Source of the DNA: Straminergon stramineum
Taxonomy: Eukaryota; Streptophyta; Bryopsida; Hypnales; Calliergonaceae
Reading direction: 5' to 3'
DNA length: 64,000 bases
NCBI GenBank assembly: GCA_963920665.1
Contig: OY987263.1
Location: 43,993,218 to 44,057,217 of the forward strand
Made by a program: the position numbers and the translations under genes. Positions 26,134-37,011 of this stretch are shown piece by piece. The notes under the pieces are model-generated. The model had not been told where the DNA came from, searched no databases, and saw only the letters and a program-made list of their open reading frames with translations. Numbering within the stretch: the stretch's first letter is position 1; each line of letters opens with the position of its first letter.

Positions 26134-27280
26134 ATGTAGTGTGAATGAAGTGTATGTTAAGGATAATTCAATTATCCATACCACATAGACCTACAAAAGC
26201 AAAACATATTGTTAATGATTTACAAGGAAGCAAATCCCAAACTAAAAAAATGTTATACTACTACTTAAGCCAATGAGAAAATCACCAAATCCAATATCTC
26301 AAGTCTAAGGTTTGCATACCCAAAATCACCCCAACACAATTGATGTTGGGTCCAATTGTGTTCTCTTGCACCCCAATGAAGTGAAAATTGTATATGATTG
26401 GCATTATGGCAACCTTAGTATAGAATTAGGGTTAAAAAGTCACGTTTTTATAACTTCAAGGAACACCACTATGTGGTTTAGATGCATATCAAAAGGTTCA
26501 TTCATTATTCCACAATTTGAAGGGATATTTTTGGATTACCATGCAAACCTATGGGGGAATCCAAAGAACTACATTAGAATCCAATGGACGAGAATAGTCC
26601 CCCCCTATAGGGACAATAATGAAAAGCTCTATGTTTTCTCTTTGACCACCTCTAACATGTCTTTTTTTTTTATTGAAAAATGAAAAATAAACTAATTGAA
26701 ATACTGATGAAAGAACCTCTAATTTGTTGTTCTATTACAAAAATAAATTTGTGAATTTGATCAAGCCAAATATGCTCAACAATTAAAGGGACAATAATAG
26801 GTCATCCTACCTTACATATCTTAAGCCTCCAACTTGACCATTTATTCAACCCATACTTGAGTCAATAAAGTAAGTACACCTAAGATCAATAGGAATAAGC
26901 AATTCAATATGATTCCCGCTATTACCTTGAATTTTTTTTTGTGGGATCTTGTTGGTAGTCAAAAGGAGATTTTAGATTCTTTTAGAATACACTTTTGAAC
27001 ATTGTTTGAATAAACTATGAATTTTCAAAGTGCTGAAAATAAGTGTTATTTAAATTGACCCTAGATTCATGAATAGTGAAAGTACATTTTAGACAAGAAT
27101 CTCTAGAGGTCGGTTTTAGAAAAGTGTGAGTTCAGGGGTCGGTTTTAGAAAGGTGTGAGTTCAGGTGTAGTTTAACCTCATACCAGTTCCAATGGCACAC
27201 TTCCAACGGCCACACGGTTGGCACACAAACCCACATCAGGCATGCAATCGACACACTGAAGCAATAGACAAAAATATTGA
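26134..27280. other. Decayed transposon DNA and dispersed repeat R, copy 1
   Basis: A 123-codon plus frame at 26312-26683 shares blocks with sequence near 38870-39160, which has stops, so it looks like an old transposon coding fragment of unknown type. Positions 26925-27030 are a dispersed repeat (GGATCTTGTTGGTAGT..., AATAAACTATGA, TTTTCAAAGT) seen again at 30851-30964 and 34909-35002. At 27110-27170 a 33-bp segment (GGTCGGTTTTAGAAA-GTGTGAGTTCAGG) is duplicated in tandem. Confidence 0.5.
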
Positions 27281-27529
27281 TTCAAATGATGATTAAATGT
27301 AGCGACTTCGTCAAGTGTCGGGAGGAGGATAGAGCATAATTAAGGTTTGCACGAGGCATCACTAACACAGTCTCCAATCTGGTTCCCAGCTTGTGGAAGA
27401 TAAGCACTCTGGAAATATGAGGAAAAAATTGCTCAACTAGAGCTGAAAAATGCATTACTAAAGTTGTATTCAATGGCAAATGGACGAGCTATGCTGCATA
27501 TACCTTAAACATTATATGTCCAATGATCA

Positions 27530-28050
27530 AATTTACATTCAGAACTCTTCAATACGGATTCTGAACCAACATTCCAGATTACCCTGCACACTTGTCGCAC
27601 TATCCTTGACAGTAACACACAGACTAAGTAATCATGAGTTACAGACTAAGTCATATTTTTATGGCCCCAGGCAGTCACGTTAAAGCATCAGGGAAATATT
27701 GCATTCCTGCACTCTTCAAGCTCCAACCTTTGACTAGACAAATAATTGAACACTGAAAGTTTATGTGTACAAATTTTCAAGAGGAAAAAGCTTCAAGAAT
27801 AATCCCTCAGAGTAGAGCTGTTAAAACGCATTTACCATTAATTATATACAATGACAAGTACAGCAAACTATCGCACTAGCTGCAGTTCAATAATCGAAAT
27901 TGTAACACGCAGACCTCTTCAATATGACCTTCTCTAAAACGAAACTCTGGAATATCCTGCACACTATGTTGGAAGTTGTTGAGCTCCAATGTTTTGACAA
28001 GGCACATAACTGTACATTCTAGTGCAAAATTTCAAGAGGAAATCAAAGCC
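27530..28050. repeat. Degenerate duplication in the 3' flank of the plastid-protein gene
   Basis: The segment at about 27545-27800 (CTCTTCAATA, CCTGCACACT, CTCCAA, TTTTCAAGAGGAAA) recurs in the same order at about 27915-28045, immediately next to the stop codon of the minus-strand gene. It is probably a partial tandem duplication of the gene's 3' untranslated end. Confidence 0.45.
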
Positions 28051-29688
28051 TCATGGAAAGAATTCCACATAACCAGTAGCGACAGCGAAGCCCAGGATCA
28101 GAATGGGAGGAAGCAAGACCAAACCTACAACTGCAGCGAAGAAAGGAGCGTCGTTCCTCTCAGACGACTTGCTCAAATAGTTTTGGCGCCGGATGTTTCG
28201 TTTCTGTGAGATTGTCAATTTTGCAACAGGAGTTGAAGACTCTTCCAGCCCTTTGTTGGCCAGCAAAACCACCGCTTCTTCTGATGCCTCTGGGTCCATT
28301 TGTCCTGCTAGCTGGTCTCTAATCGTCCCATCCCCTGCTCAGAACAAGGAGATCAAGTCATGTTAGTTTAACAAGAAATACAATTTTTGCAATCAAAGGT
28401 ATGAATTTCATAGTTAAAATCTGATGGCTAGTTTGGATAGAGGAACCGAAGGAATTAATCCATCATACAATATAACAATTCTTCCTCGGGACAAATGGTC
28501 AAGACGTCGCAAATGAAGACCAATGAAGTCATATCCTTGTTTCACTAGCAACAAAATTGTGAATCCAAATAGCGCATTCATTTTCATTTTCTCGAATGTT
28601 ACTAGAGACACTGGATGCAGATATTCAGTAATTTCTTCTATATCTGACGCAGCAACCAGAAAATTACTCTGAGCAAAATTCACAATCAGGGAGTGTCGGA
28701 GGACGAGACTCGAGCTTTAAGAATAAAGATGATTTCGGAAACACAATCTAAAATCTCTGCAAGGGGATTAGTACTTTGGGACAAAATTCTGGGGCTCAGA
28801 ATCGAGCGGGGCCAGGTTTGGAAGCAAATAACAGAATCGCAAATCCTAAAAATAATCCACAATTGAGGCTTTCACATCATTATTCTAAGAATCTCCAATG
28901 TAGTCTAACCTGAAACTAGCTATCCGCTTTCGTACTGAGATGATGAATTCGGGAGGTTTATCAAAAGAAACACCATCACAGACACAGTCTCGGGCAAATC
29001 GAACACGACTCTAATAGGCTCGCAAATAAAAACCAGAATTTGGATTCTAAAACTGGATGTAATTATGACAACTTAACTTTACAGTCACCATTCTTAAAAA
29101 GAGTCGAAGACATATAGTACCTGGAGAAGCTGTAGAGTTTCCCGTCATGCGCTCTAACAAGGCAAGATGAGATTGCACTTCAGCTGGCCCTGCACCCATT
29201 TGACCAATCCAATCTTTCAGTATCCAATCCCTCATTGCTACCGAAACGACCAAGCTAATAACACTGATATCAGTCAGGCTGCAGAAACTCAAACCCTAAC
29301 GAAGAAACGCTCACAGCTTCCGCAATCGTGACGGTTGTAATGGCATAACCTTCCTTTCGTATAATTCTAACAGCCGGGGAAAAATTGACTATCAAAAACA
29401 CAAATAGACAGGCGCCGTAAGTCGAAGAATTAGCACAAAGGAGGATAAAATACCGCGAGATGTGTCTGTAGAAGCATCCACAGACCCTGACCTAGCAGCC
29501 CGAATAGCACACGCTCTCTTTCTCAAACCATTGCTTACGGTGCGCGTTTCCAAACTACAAAGTTTCTTCTGGCTCCCTCCTAATCTTGAAACAAAGCAAG
29601 GCTCATTCCCGGGCTTAGAAACAGAAGGAATGGCATTCATAATGGGAGAAGAGCCACATATGATGCTGCTGCTGCAACTCATCGCCAT
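28051..29688 (-). CDS. Predicted plastid single-span membrane protein, unknown function
   Basis: This is a multi-exon gene read from the minus strand. Exon 1 (29688-29454) starts MAMSCSSSII and has a Ser-, Arg- and Ala-rich leader of about 78 residues, typical of a chloroplast transit peptide. A candidate exon 2 (29388-29315) reads VNFSPAV...KEGYAITTV. Exon 3 ends at 29121 and contains MRDWILKDWIGQMGAGPAE (ATG at 29235). Exon 4 (28334-28051) joins in phase and continues to DPEASEEAVVLLANKGLEES, SQKRNIRRQNYL, and a C-terminal hydrophobic span (FFAAVVGLVLLPPILILGFA) ending at EFFP. The exon 3/4 junction is clean (AG/GTACTA donor, GAGCAG acceptor). The exon 2/3 junction does not resolve: no GT-AG pair keeps both frames, and the nearest phase-compatible intron would be only 36 bp. 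The likely topology is one C-terminal membrane span in the plastid. I do not recognise the family with confidence. Confidence 0.6.
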
Positions 29689-29816
29689 GTAGCTCCAATT
29701 TTGGCCCACAAACCGACTCTTCACCTCTTTAATTCCCACAAAACTTGGAACAAATGAATTAAAACTCACAAACAAGGCAGAATCGAGGAATTACAACTCC
29801 GAAGATGGTGCGCAGG

Positions 29817-29940
29817 AGCTTCAAACGATACGAGAAATTGGCTATGTGGGTTTGCGAGCTAGCCAGAGCTTCAAACGACTAGAGAGATGGATGTGTGGGT
29901 TCGCAATTGAAGCGAGAAATTGGCTGAGTGGGTTCTTGTG
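29817..29940. repeat. ~50-bp tandem repeats upstream of the plastid-protein gene
   Basis: AGCTTCAAACGA-(T/C)... followed by GAGA, TGTGGGTT(T/C)GC occurs at about 29817 and 29867. A third partial unit (GCGAGAAATTGGCTGAGTGGG) follows. These lie 130-250 bp upstream of the ATG, so in the 5' leader or promoter. Confidence 0.5.
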
Positions 29941-30410
29941 ATGGAGCTACAAACGGTGTGAGGATTGATAATATCAATGGCATGGAGTGGTTGATGGAAA
30001 AAATCAATTGTGAATGGAAATTAAAGTGTACAATCGAAGACGTGTGCACGGCGGGGTCTCATGCAATGCTGGAGCAGGACATTTGGAGCGAGGAAAGAAG
30101 GACATTGAAGGACTGCTGGGAAAACCGCACTCGTTTGATCTGTATCGGGTTGCCATGCAAGGCAGTCCCGATGATCGCCATCGCTGCAAATGCGACGACA
30201 AATGGCAGCGCTTTCGCGCAGGAATGAGAAGCAGCCTTGTCAAGGTGGCGAAAAATCGTCACATGGCAAAATCAGAGATGGCGAACATTTGGATGAGTTT
30301 GAGATGAAGATTGAACGGAAGTATGACAAAGAATATGAAAATGGAAATGGGGGGTGGAACACTTATACTTTGGTCAACTCGATTTTTTTTTTAAAAAGGA
30401 TACATTAGTA
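29941..30410. other. GC-richer upstream region, coding status unclear
   Basis: Overlapping frames of 67-99 codons on both strands (for example 30059-30262 minus, with an alanine- and phenylalanine-rich hydrophobic stretch). None is recognisable. It could be promoter sequence of the minus-strand gene or a small unknown gene. Confidence 0.25.
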
Positions 30411-31598
30411 GGCATCAATGTTAGGAATTTGAAGCAAAAGATTGAATTTTGGTTATCAAATGTGGGGTGTCAAGAAAAGAACCTTGACATCTCTTTAATG
30501 TGTGGGAAAAATTAGCAAAGAACAAGAGAGTTGCAAGGAGACCAACAAAAAAAACATTTTCACATTCTAAAGATTTTTAAAATCCAACCCTTTTGATTGC
30601 ATTTTGGGAAGCCCACAACTTCACTATTCATAGTGATTTGATTAGCTAGCCTCAAATTTAGTAAAAAATTCAAGTTGAAAAATTATTCATATTGTCCATA
30701 TTGCACATCCTATATTGGGGGTGGTCAAAGAAAAATCATGTATCTTTTCAATGTGATTCCTAAGGGTATTACACTTGTCCTTTTAGATGCTAATTTCCTA
30801 CAAGATAAGTACACTAAAAATCAATTAAATAAATAATTCAACATGGTATCGTTATTATATTGAATTTTTTTGTAGGATCTGGTTGGTAGTGAAAAGTAGA
30901 TTTTAGATTCTCTTAGAATGCATTTTTTGGATACCTTGTGGATAAACTATGAGTTTTCAAAATAGGTGTTTATAAAACCGACATTCAACAACTCTCATGA
31001 ATGGAGGGAGTACATATTAGGCAAGAATATGTAGATGTGGATTTTAGGAAGGTGTTAGTTTTAGGAATAGTTACTTTAGTTTCAATGCAATGACAGTCCA
31101 AAAGTGGCCTCCTTCACGTTGTGGACTGATGAATGAACCTTTTGCCATCTGTACAAACCACATAGTGATTTCATTGAGTTCATAAAATGCTAACTTCTCA
31201 ACCTAATTTCAACCCTTTGAGCCCCATTCCACACCTCATGCTATTTCTACTGCATAAGTAAGTAAGAGTAGTTTTGATTTATTTTCATTTTGGAGAAGGA
31301 GCTAATTGTTTCTTCAATACTCATGTGATGTTTGGGTGATATCTATATAAAAATTAGGTAATGTCTAGGTAAAATTTAGTTGTTGGTCTTAAAATATAAT
31401 AGTATTTTGGTTATTTTGATTCAAAAAAATGAAAATTTCCTTCACAATAAATGGCCAACATCTTTTGGGTTGTACCCAATTGTTGAAAAATTGTGCAGAA
31501 AAACACATTGAGCAAGAGAGCAAAATTGAGTCTATTTAGAAGTTTCTCTTAGTTGCTTTGAATGTGGCCGGCCATCCTCTCCAAGAAACTTCTAATAA
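30411..31598. other. AT-rich DNA with dispersed repeat R, copy 2
   Basis: Positions 30851-30964 repeat 26925-27030 in the same orientation, so the plastid-protein gene sits between two direct copies about 3.9 kb apart. Nothing else is recognised. Confidence 0.5.
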
Positions 31599-31710
31599 CT
31601 ACACTAAATAGGAGTATTAAGGGAACCCATACTAATTATTTGACATGTCACACTATAGAAATATCTGCCTTTATTGTACATCAATAGTTATTGTAGTGTC
31701 TAGGGATGTA

Positions 31711-32962
31711 CAGTGCCCTCCAATAAGCCTTGCAACCCCATGTCTAATTCTCTACCAAGCAGTTTGATTACAAAACATACTCTTGGTAGATAATTTAGAT
31801 ATTTGATTGAGATTTTTTGCCTTGTACAAGGTGAGTTATGTACCTTGTTGTAACTCATTTCACTTTTTAAAAATATCTATTTTTGTGAGAGGTGGTTGAT
31901 TTTGAAAACACTATGTTGAGTTCAAAGGTACAATGCTACACTTAAAATTTTCATTGTAGGAGATCACATGTAGTAGATGTCAACCGACTTTGGAGTTCAG
32001 AGGATCAACATTACTGCATGCATGCTTCTAGTGATTGTTGCTTGTAGACATTATCTAGAAGTTTTGTGAGAAAAGATCAATGTTTGTCTAAAATATAGTA
32101 TATGCGGTATTGCTAGGAATTCTATAAGCAAACTTTGTGAAGTTCTAAGTAGTGTTAGTTAACTTTGCACCTCGACATAATATGAAAGTCATTGACTGCC
32201 AATCAAATTCTTCTTACCTCAATCCCATAGAAAACTTATGGAAGAAAGTCAAAGATCGAGTGCAAAGAAGGTGTAGACCCAATAACAAAGACGAAATGTG
32301 GACAACAATGAACTTGGCATGGGAAGATATACCTCAAGATAGCATCCCAAAGTTGATTTCTACTATGCCAAATTGAATGGAAGCTATGATAGCAGCTAAA
32401 GGTGGTAGCACTTGATGGTAGTGGATGTATCCCTTAGTTTGAATGTAGTTTCTAGTGAATAAGACATAATGTAAAATTTGTGTTATAGTAGGCTTCTACA
32501 ATACTATAGCTCTCTAATGGTACCTTATATGACTACTTTTGTTCAAATCTTTTTGTAATACATGAACTTCTTTTCCTTTGCCCTGAATGTGTTTGAAAGA
32601 AAATTACTAAACTCATTAAAGTCACATAGAGGAAAATTTTACCTACACAGTGTGAGTTTTTGTAATACGAAAGATGTGGACAATGATGTTTCCAAAATAC
32701 ATGTGCAATCAAATTTTTAAAAATCATCACATTTATTTTTCAATTAATTATTATGTATAGCCATGAAAAAAAATAATAATAATTCACCAAAAATGGAGTT
32801 CCTATTTTTGGACATTGAAATTTTATATGTTGGTTAAGATTCCATAAAGCAATAGATTTAATAGTATAGTTTTGAAAGAATTTTCTTAAAATTATATTAA
32901 AAAGGAAAAGTTTGAAGGACTTCATAGTGGGGTTGCAAGACTTATTGAGCCCCACTGTACTG
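31711..32962 (+). mobile_element. Decayed Tc1/mariner-type transposon
   Basis: The left end CAGTGCCCTCCAATAAGCCT (31711-31730), followed by TGCAACCCCA, is matched inverted by the right end (TGGGGTTGCAAGACTTATTG at 32928-32947, then AGCCCCACTG to 32957). The flanking target duplication is TA (31709-31710 and 32963-32964), judged from the empty site preserved in F1. The right end has five extra bases (TACTG) compared with the left. At about 1.25 kb it is shorter than typical full Tc1 elements. Only the C-terminal part of the transposase is recognisable. Confidence 0.85.
32152..32376 (+). pseudogene. Tc1-type transposase, C-terminal fragment
   Basis: The frame contains SSYLNPIENLWKKVKDRV and later NLAWEDIPQDSIPKLISTMP. 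This is the familiar end of the DDE_3 domain of Tc1-like transposases: the NPIENLW block carries the third acidic catalytic residue, and the AW..IP block is C-terminal. The N-terminal DNA-binding region and the first two catalytic aspartates are not recognisable upstream, and the usual SPDLNP is altered to SSYLNP. The gene is truncated and inactive. It lies in plus orientation inside its own terminal repeats. Confidence 0.85.
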
Positions 32963-33045
32963 TACATCATGTTTGAAGCATCTATAGTTTTCCACAATCA
33001 GTCCCCTTAATTTTTTGGTCCCCTTAGTACCCCTATTCAGTGTAG

Positions 33046-33387
33046 AAGCTGTCTATGAACTTTCTCGGAAGCATAGTATCAGCAGGATAAGAATGCCCCT
33101 CTCCTCCCTCCCCACCTCGACGGAGGCCTGTCTTATTAGCTTGGCGACTGTTGCAGTCCCTCGGCGAATAGGTTGCCACAGGTATGAATCTGTTCTCCTG
33201 TCAAATTTTCCGAGTTAAGTGCAATCGCTACTCACTTGTGCCGATTGTGAGGGGAATCTGGAAAATAGACTATCGTTTTGTAGATCTTACATTGGCAATA
33301 GTGGAGGTGAACCTCTGGAGAATATAACCGAACTCTTTCCATAGTGATCTGCATTATGAATTTCGGACCTAGAGGCAACTTGCACCA
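33046..33387. other. GC-richer intergenic DNA
   Basis: A leader-like region before the VOC repeat units. The frame at 33015-33218 overlaps the end of MITE F2 and is not convincing. Confidence 0.3.
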
Positions 33388-34440
33388 TTAGGGTTTCCAA
33401 GCTTGTCCAGAAACCCAGGTACGTGTTCTATAACCGCGTGTAACCACTACAGTAGCCTCAAGTCAGATTCTTTGCATGGGAAAACATCGGTGACGAAATT
33501 ATGACCCAGACAATGTTTGTGAACACTAGCAATACGTCGCAAGAGGTGAGATCGGTTATGAAGATCGGAATTTCGAGCGACTAGGGTTTCAAAGCGAGAC
33601 CAAAAATCTCAGGTCCTGTATGTGAATGTTCTAATTTCACCCGGCGGAAAGTCTTTTAGGCACTAGCGTCGGAGAAACATCGGTGATGAAAGTAGTTGTA
33701 ACCTGAGAGAACCAGAACAGAATTGATAACGTAGATTGCTCTGGGTGCAATGCGGGAGTGACGATGATCGCCCAGAGAAACATCAGTGACGAACTTATGA
33801 CCTAGATAATGTTTTTAAACATTACCGATACGTCGCGAGAGTCGAGATCGGCTATTGTAATTGGTAATTTGCACGATTAGGGTTTCCAAGCACGACCAAA
33901 AAACTCAGGTCTTGTATGTGAATGCTCTAGACTCACACGGCAGAAATCCACCAGCGTGAAGTCAAGTGAGAATGGAACGACATCGGTGCTGAAACCATTT
34001 GTAATCTGCGAGTACCACATCTGAAATCACCAGAAATCGCCAGAATTGATTAGAAATAATATCGTAAATTCCTGTGGGTGCAGTGAGGGAGCAACGATGA
34101 TCCGCCCAGAGAGGCAGCTGGTGTACGAATGGAACATGCCATCGCTAGAGCGCTCCGAGGCGTTCCTAGATAATGATTGTGAACATTAGCAAATACGTCG
34201 CGAGAGTAGATGAAATTGAAATTCGCAAGATTGAGGTTTCCCAACGATACCAAAATACTCAGGACCTGTGTGTAAATGTTCTAAAATTACACGGCAGCAA
34301 GCCACTAGTGTGGAGCCAAGTGAGCATGAGGCAACATTGGTAATGAAAAGCATGTATAACCTAAAATTACCCGACCAGAAATCACCAGAAATCGCCAGAA
34401 TTGACTAGAAATGATAACGTCAATTGCTGTGGGTGCAGTT
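33388..34440 (+). repeat. Degraded tandem copies of the VOC gene 5' end
   Basis: Units of roughly 300-360 bp recur ahead of the VOC gene. The landmark (T/C)TAGGGTTTC-AA occurs near 33388, 33582 and 33878, with a weaker form near 34231. ACGTCGC(G/A)AGAG recurs near 33533, 33830 and 34195. The segment GGGTGCA...GATGATC(CG)CCCAGAGA occurs near 33750 and 34077 and, for the real gene, near 34430. The unit at 34096-34170 still encodes a MIRPERQLVYEW-like start followed by PSLERSEAFL, then degenerates. So promoter, leader and first ~25 codons were amplified in tandem, and only the last copy leads into a full gene. Confidence 0.75.
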
Positions 34441-34451
34441 TGCGAGCAAAG

Positions 34452-34841
34452 ATGATCCGCCCAGAGAGGCAGCTGGTGTACGAGTGGTACACTCCATCGC
34501 TGGAGCGATCCGTGGCGTTTCTGCAGGCGGTGGGGTTCAAGGTGCGACGGCAGGAACATGGGTTTGCAGAGATGGCGTGGGGCACCTCGCCGAACAGTCT
34601 CTTCGTGGAGGAAGTCGTAGTGGGAGAACCAGTGGCTGCGCAAGGCGGGTACCATGGTAATATCCGGATACTGGTGGAGGATGTGGACGCCGTGTACCGG
34701 GTTGCCCTGGTATTGCCGGATGTTAAGGTCTTGAAGCCTTTGGAGGATCGGTATTACGGGTTACGGGACTTCACTCTAGGGGGCCCATATGGGCTTGCCC
34801 TTCGTTTTGCCACTCCACTTCCAGGCTTCACTGAAGACTAG
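34452..34841 (+). CDS. VOC (glyoxalase/bleomycin-resistance fold) family protein
   Basis: A single uninterrupted exon of 129 codons. I start at ATG 34452 because the degraded upstream copies keep the same MIRPERQLVYEW start; an in-frame ATG at 34401 is less likely. The chain fits the vicinal-oxygen-chelate fold: an opening strand (QLVYEWYTPSLERSVAFLQA), GFKVRRQEHGFAEMAWG, a central GNIRILVEDVDAVYR strand-helix, and the closing YGLRDFTLGGPYGLALRFA, which is the common VOC ending. Members act as lyases, dioxygenases, isomerases or resistance-binding proteins, often metal-dependent and dimeric; the substrate cannot be told here. No organelle leader is obvious. The gene is clearly more GC-rich than its surroundings, has no intron and looks more like bacterial VOC proteins than plant glyoxalase I. 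Transfer from bacteria is possible but unproven. Confidence 0.85.
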   Translation: MIRPERQLVYEWYTPSLERSVAFLQAVGFKVRRQEHGFAEMAWGTSPNSLFVEEVVVGEPVAAQGGYHGNIRILVEDVDAVYRVALVLPDVKVLKPLEDRYYGLRDFTLGGPYGLALRFATPLPGFTED

Positions 34842-35284
34842 GGTGATTACACCAAAAATAAGTGTCCGAATAATAGTGGTTTGCAATATAGAATTATCTA
34901 AATCTTTGATGAAGCTTGTTGGTAATTGAAAGAGCATTCTAGAATTGTTAATTATTATGTATTTTTTTGGATAATGTATGAATAAACTATGAATTTTCAA
35001 AGTTTAGATTTTGGTGTACCATATCCAAAATCGACCCTTAGCTCTCATGTTTGAAGTGTTTGCATTTTAGGCAAGAAAATCAATGGGACAATTCTAACGA
35101 TGTGGTCAAATTGGATGTATTTTGCCATATTAAGTGACTGTTGAGGATAGAAATTGTTTGGTTCAATGGAGTGATGGGATAAAAAATTACTACTAACATA
35201 CCTAACATTTTTAGACAAGGTGGAAAACTTTGGTCAACTTGTGCTAAAATCCTCTTCTACTTTAGAAATTTGGTATGTTTGTAA
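34842..35284. repeat. VOC 3' flank with dispersed repeat R, copy 3
   Basis: Positions 34909-35002 (GCTTGTTGGTAATTGAAAG, AATAAACTATGAATTTTCAA) match the copies at 26.92 and 30.85 kb. Confidence 0.5.
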
Positions 35285-35285
35285 C

Positions 35286-35616
35286 TAAGGTAGGAGGTCC
35301 ATAAAGTGTCCATCTTAGAGCTGAAACTGAATTTGGGGGAGGTGAAACTTATTGAAATATTTTTCAGTAAATTTTTCTTGAAAGACAAGAGGAATTGACA
35401 TCTAACCCAAGTCATTTCATATTTTTTTGGAGCTTTGTAGAATTAGTTATGAATTTTTTAAGTCGAAATGGCATAGGGCTCCAAAACCACACACCTCCTC
35501 AAATGTACATTGTTGGTACATCCCTGTAAAGATGAAAAAAACCCGTGTACAGACAGTGTACATTTGAGGAGGTGTGCAGTTTTAGAGCTTGTGCAGATTT
35601 CGAGCCTCCTACTTTA
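35286..35616. mobile_element. MITE family K, copy 2
   Basis: Inverted copy of 702-1033, with ends CTAAGGTAGGAGG and CCTCCTACTTTA. It retains the internal AATGTACA...TGTACATT hairpin with CCTC/GAGG flanks. Confidence 0.75.
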
Positions 35617-36250
35617 ACATGGTATCATATGCAAATGAAAAAATGAACTATATTTGGTGATAAAAATAATATTTTATTTTAAATTAATTCTTGAAATTAC
35701 AAATCATAAGTTAATGTTGCAAATTGGATAAACTATCATTATTTAAAATTTTAAAGGTATTATGTCATTGTAATTATTGTTAAATTTCTTCTTAGGCTTG
35801 CCAAATTCAACATTATCATGTTTATATGTAATTCAATATTATCATGTCTAACTATTGATAGTGTAATAGTGACAATGTGGAGTGAGTTTTCAATCAAGTA
35901 CATCTATACCACTTTTAAGATTTTGTGCAACAAGAGAGGATTTGATCTTTGAAATTGTGATTACATGGAGTTCAAAGTGTATAATGGGCTATCAATGGTT
36001 ATATACTATATGATCAAATTTGCAAATGCAAGTTGTAAATGTAGGAACCAATTTTTTGTTTTGAAAGATAATTGGCTCAAAAGCAATACAAATGAATTTC
36101 AATGAAGTATTTGGCATAATTCATGATGGAGGGTTAGTATTGAAGTAGTTTTTGAAAATATTGTTTTTTCTATGTACATATCAATAACATCTTGCTATCA
36201 TTGTTGAATTATGTTTGAATCAATGAAATGACTAACTGGAGGTCATTTGA
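35617..36250. other. AT-rich intergenic DNA
   Basis: No gene or repeat recognised. Confidence 0.4.
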
Positions 36251-37007
36251 GGGTGATTGCAAGAAACACTTGTCCTATTTTTTGTCCCCTTGCCCTTGGA
36301 CATGTGGGTTTGGGGTTATAACTTTTGCATCGTAAGTCCGTTTGTCTTGAAATTTGGAATGAAAGTACACATAAGAGTTTCACACATTCACTATTTTGGG
36401 GTTTTTAAAAAAAATTATTTTACTATTTTTAAAGTGATCCCGATTGGGTGTCTACCTTGGCCACTTTTGGGTTTTTTGAGCTGAAGTTGTACCCAAAAAT
36501 GAGAATTGGAAGCCACAAATTGGAGAAATTGGAGGTATACTTGCATTCCAATGAGAGACGAAGAGTTTTTTGCAAAAAACCTTTGCATGAGGTTCTACAT
36601 GGGGCCAAAGTGACTGTTGTTTGTGCACATTTGTTGGGCAAGAGAAAATTTTCTTTGAAGAAATTTTTGGTGCAATGTGAGAGCAAGCTTGTCTACAAAA
36701 ATGACTCTTTTTCTAGGAATTTTTTGAATTTTTTTTGAATTACTAAAAATAAAAAGGTCCATAGACCCCTTTTTTGCTATTTTCTACTTCCACTGGTTTC
36801 TATAGTACTCCATAGTAGTCTACAGTACTCCATAGTACTGTATAGTACTAATCAATGGTTAAGATCTGCAGGTGCCTAAAATTGACGGTTGAGATTCATA
36901 GGTGCAGTCTGACGTGCGGAATTGATAGTAGTCCGTAGTACTGCTAGTCCTACAACCAAAAATCGAGTTTTTGAGCCAAAAATGTGAAGTGTTTCTTGCA
37001 ATCACCC
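36251..37007. mobile_element. MITE family E with 21-bp perfect ends and TTGA flanks
   Basis: GGGTGATTGCAAGAAACACT plus T at 36251-36271 is exactly repeated inverted at 36987-37007. TTGA directly flanks both ends (36247-36250 and 37008-37011), a likely 4-bp target duplication. The interior contains a cluster of AGTACT-type short repeats at 36801-36850. The small frames inside (36257-36738) show no transposase motif. Length is 757 bp. Confidence 0.9.
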
Positions 37008-37011
37008 TTGA

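Larger units (their letters stand above)
31599..33045. mobile_element. MITE family F, copy F2, split by a nested Tc1 element
   Basis: The outer ends CTACACTAAATAGGAGTA (31599-31616) and GTACCCCTATTCAGTGTAG (33027-33045) are inverted repeats matching F1. The left part (31599-31710) aligns with the reverse complement of the right half of F1, and the right part (32963-33045) with its left half. Removing the nested element leaves about 193 bp, close to the 200 bp of F1. Confidence 0.85.
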
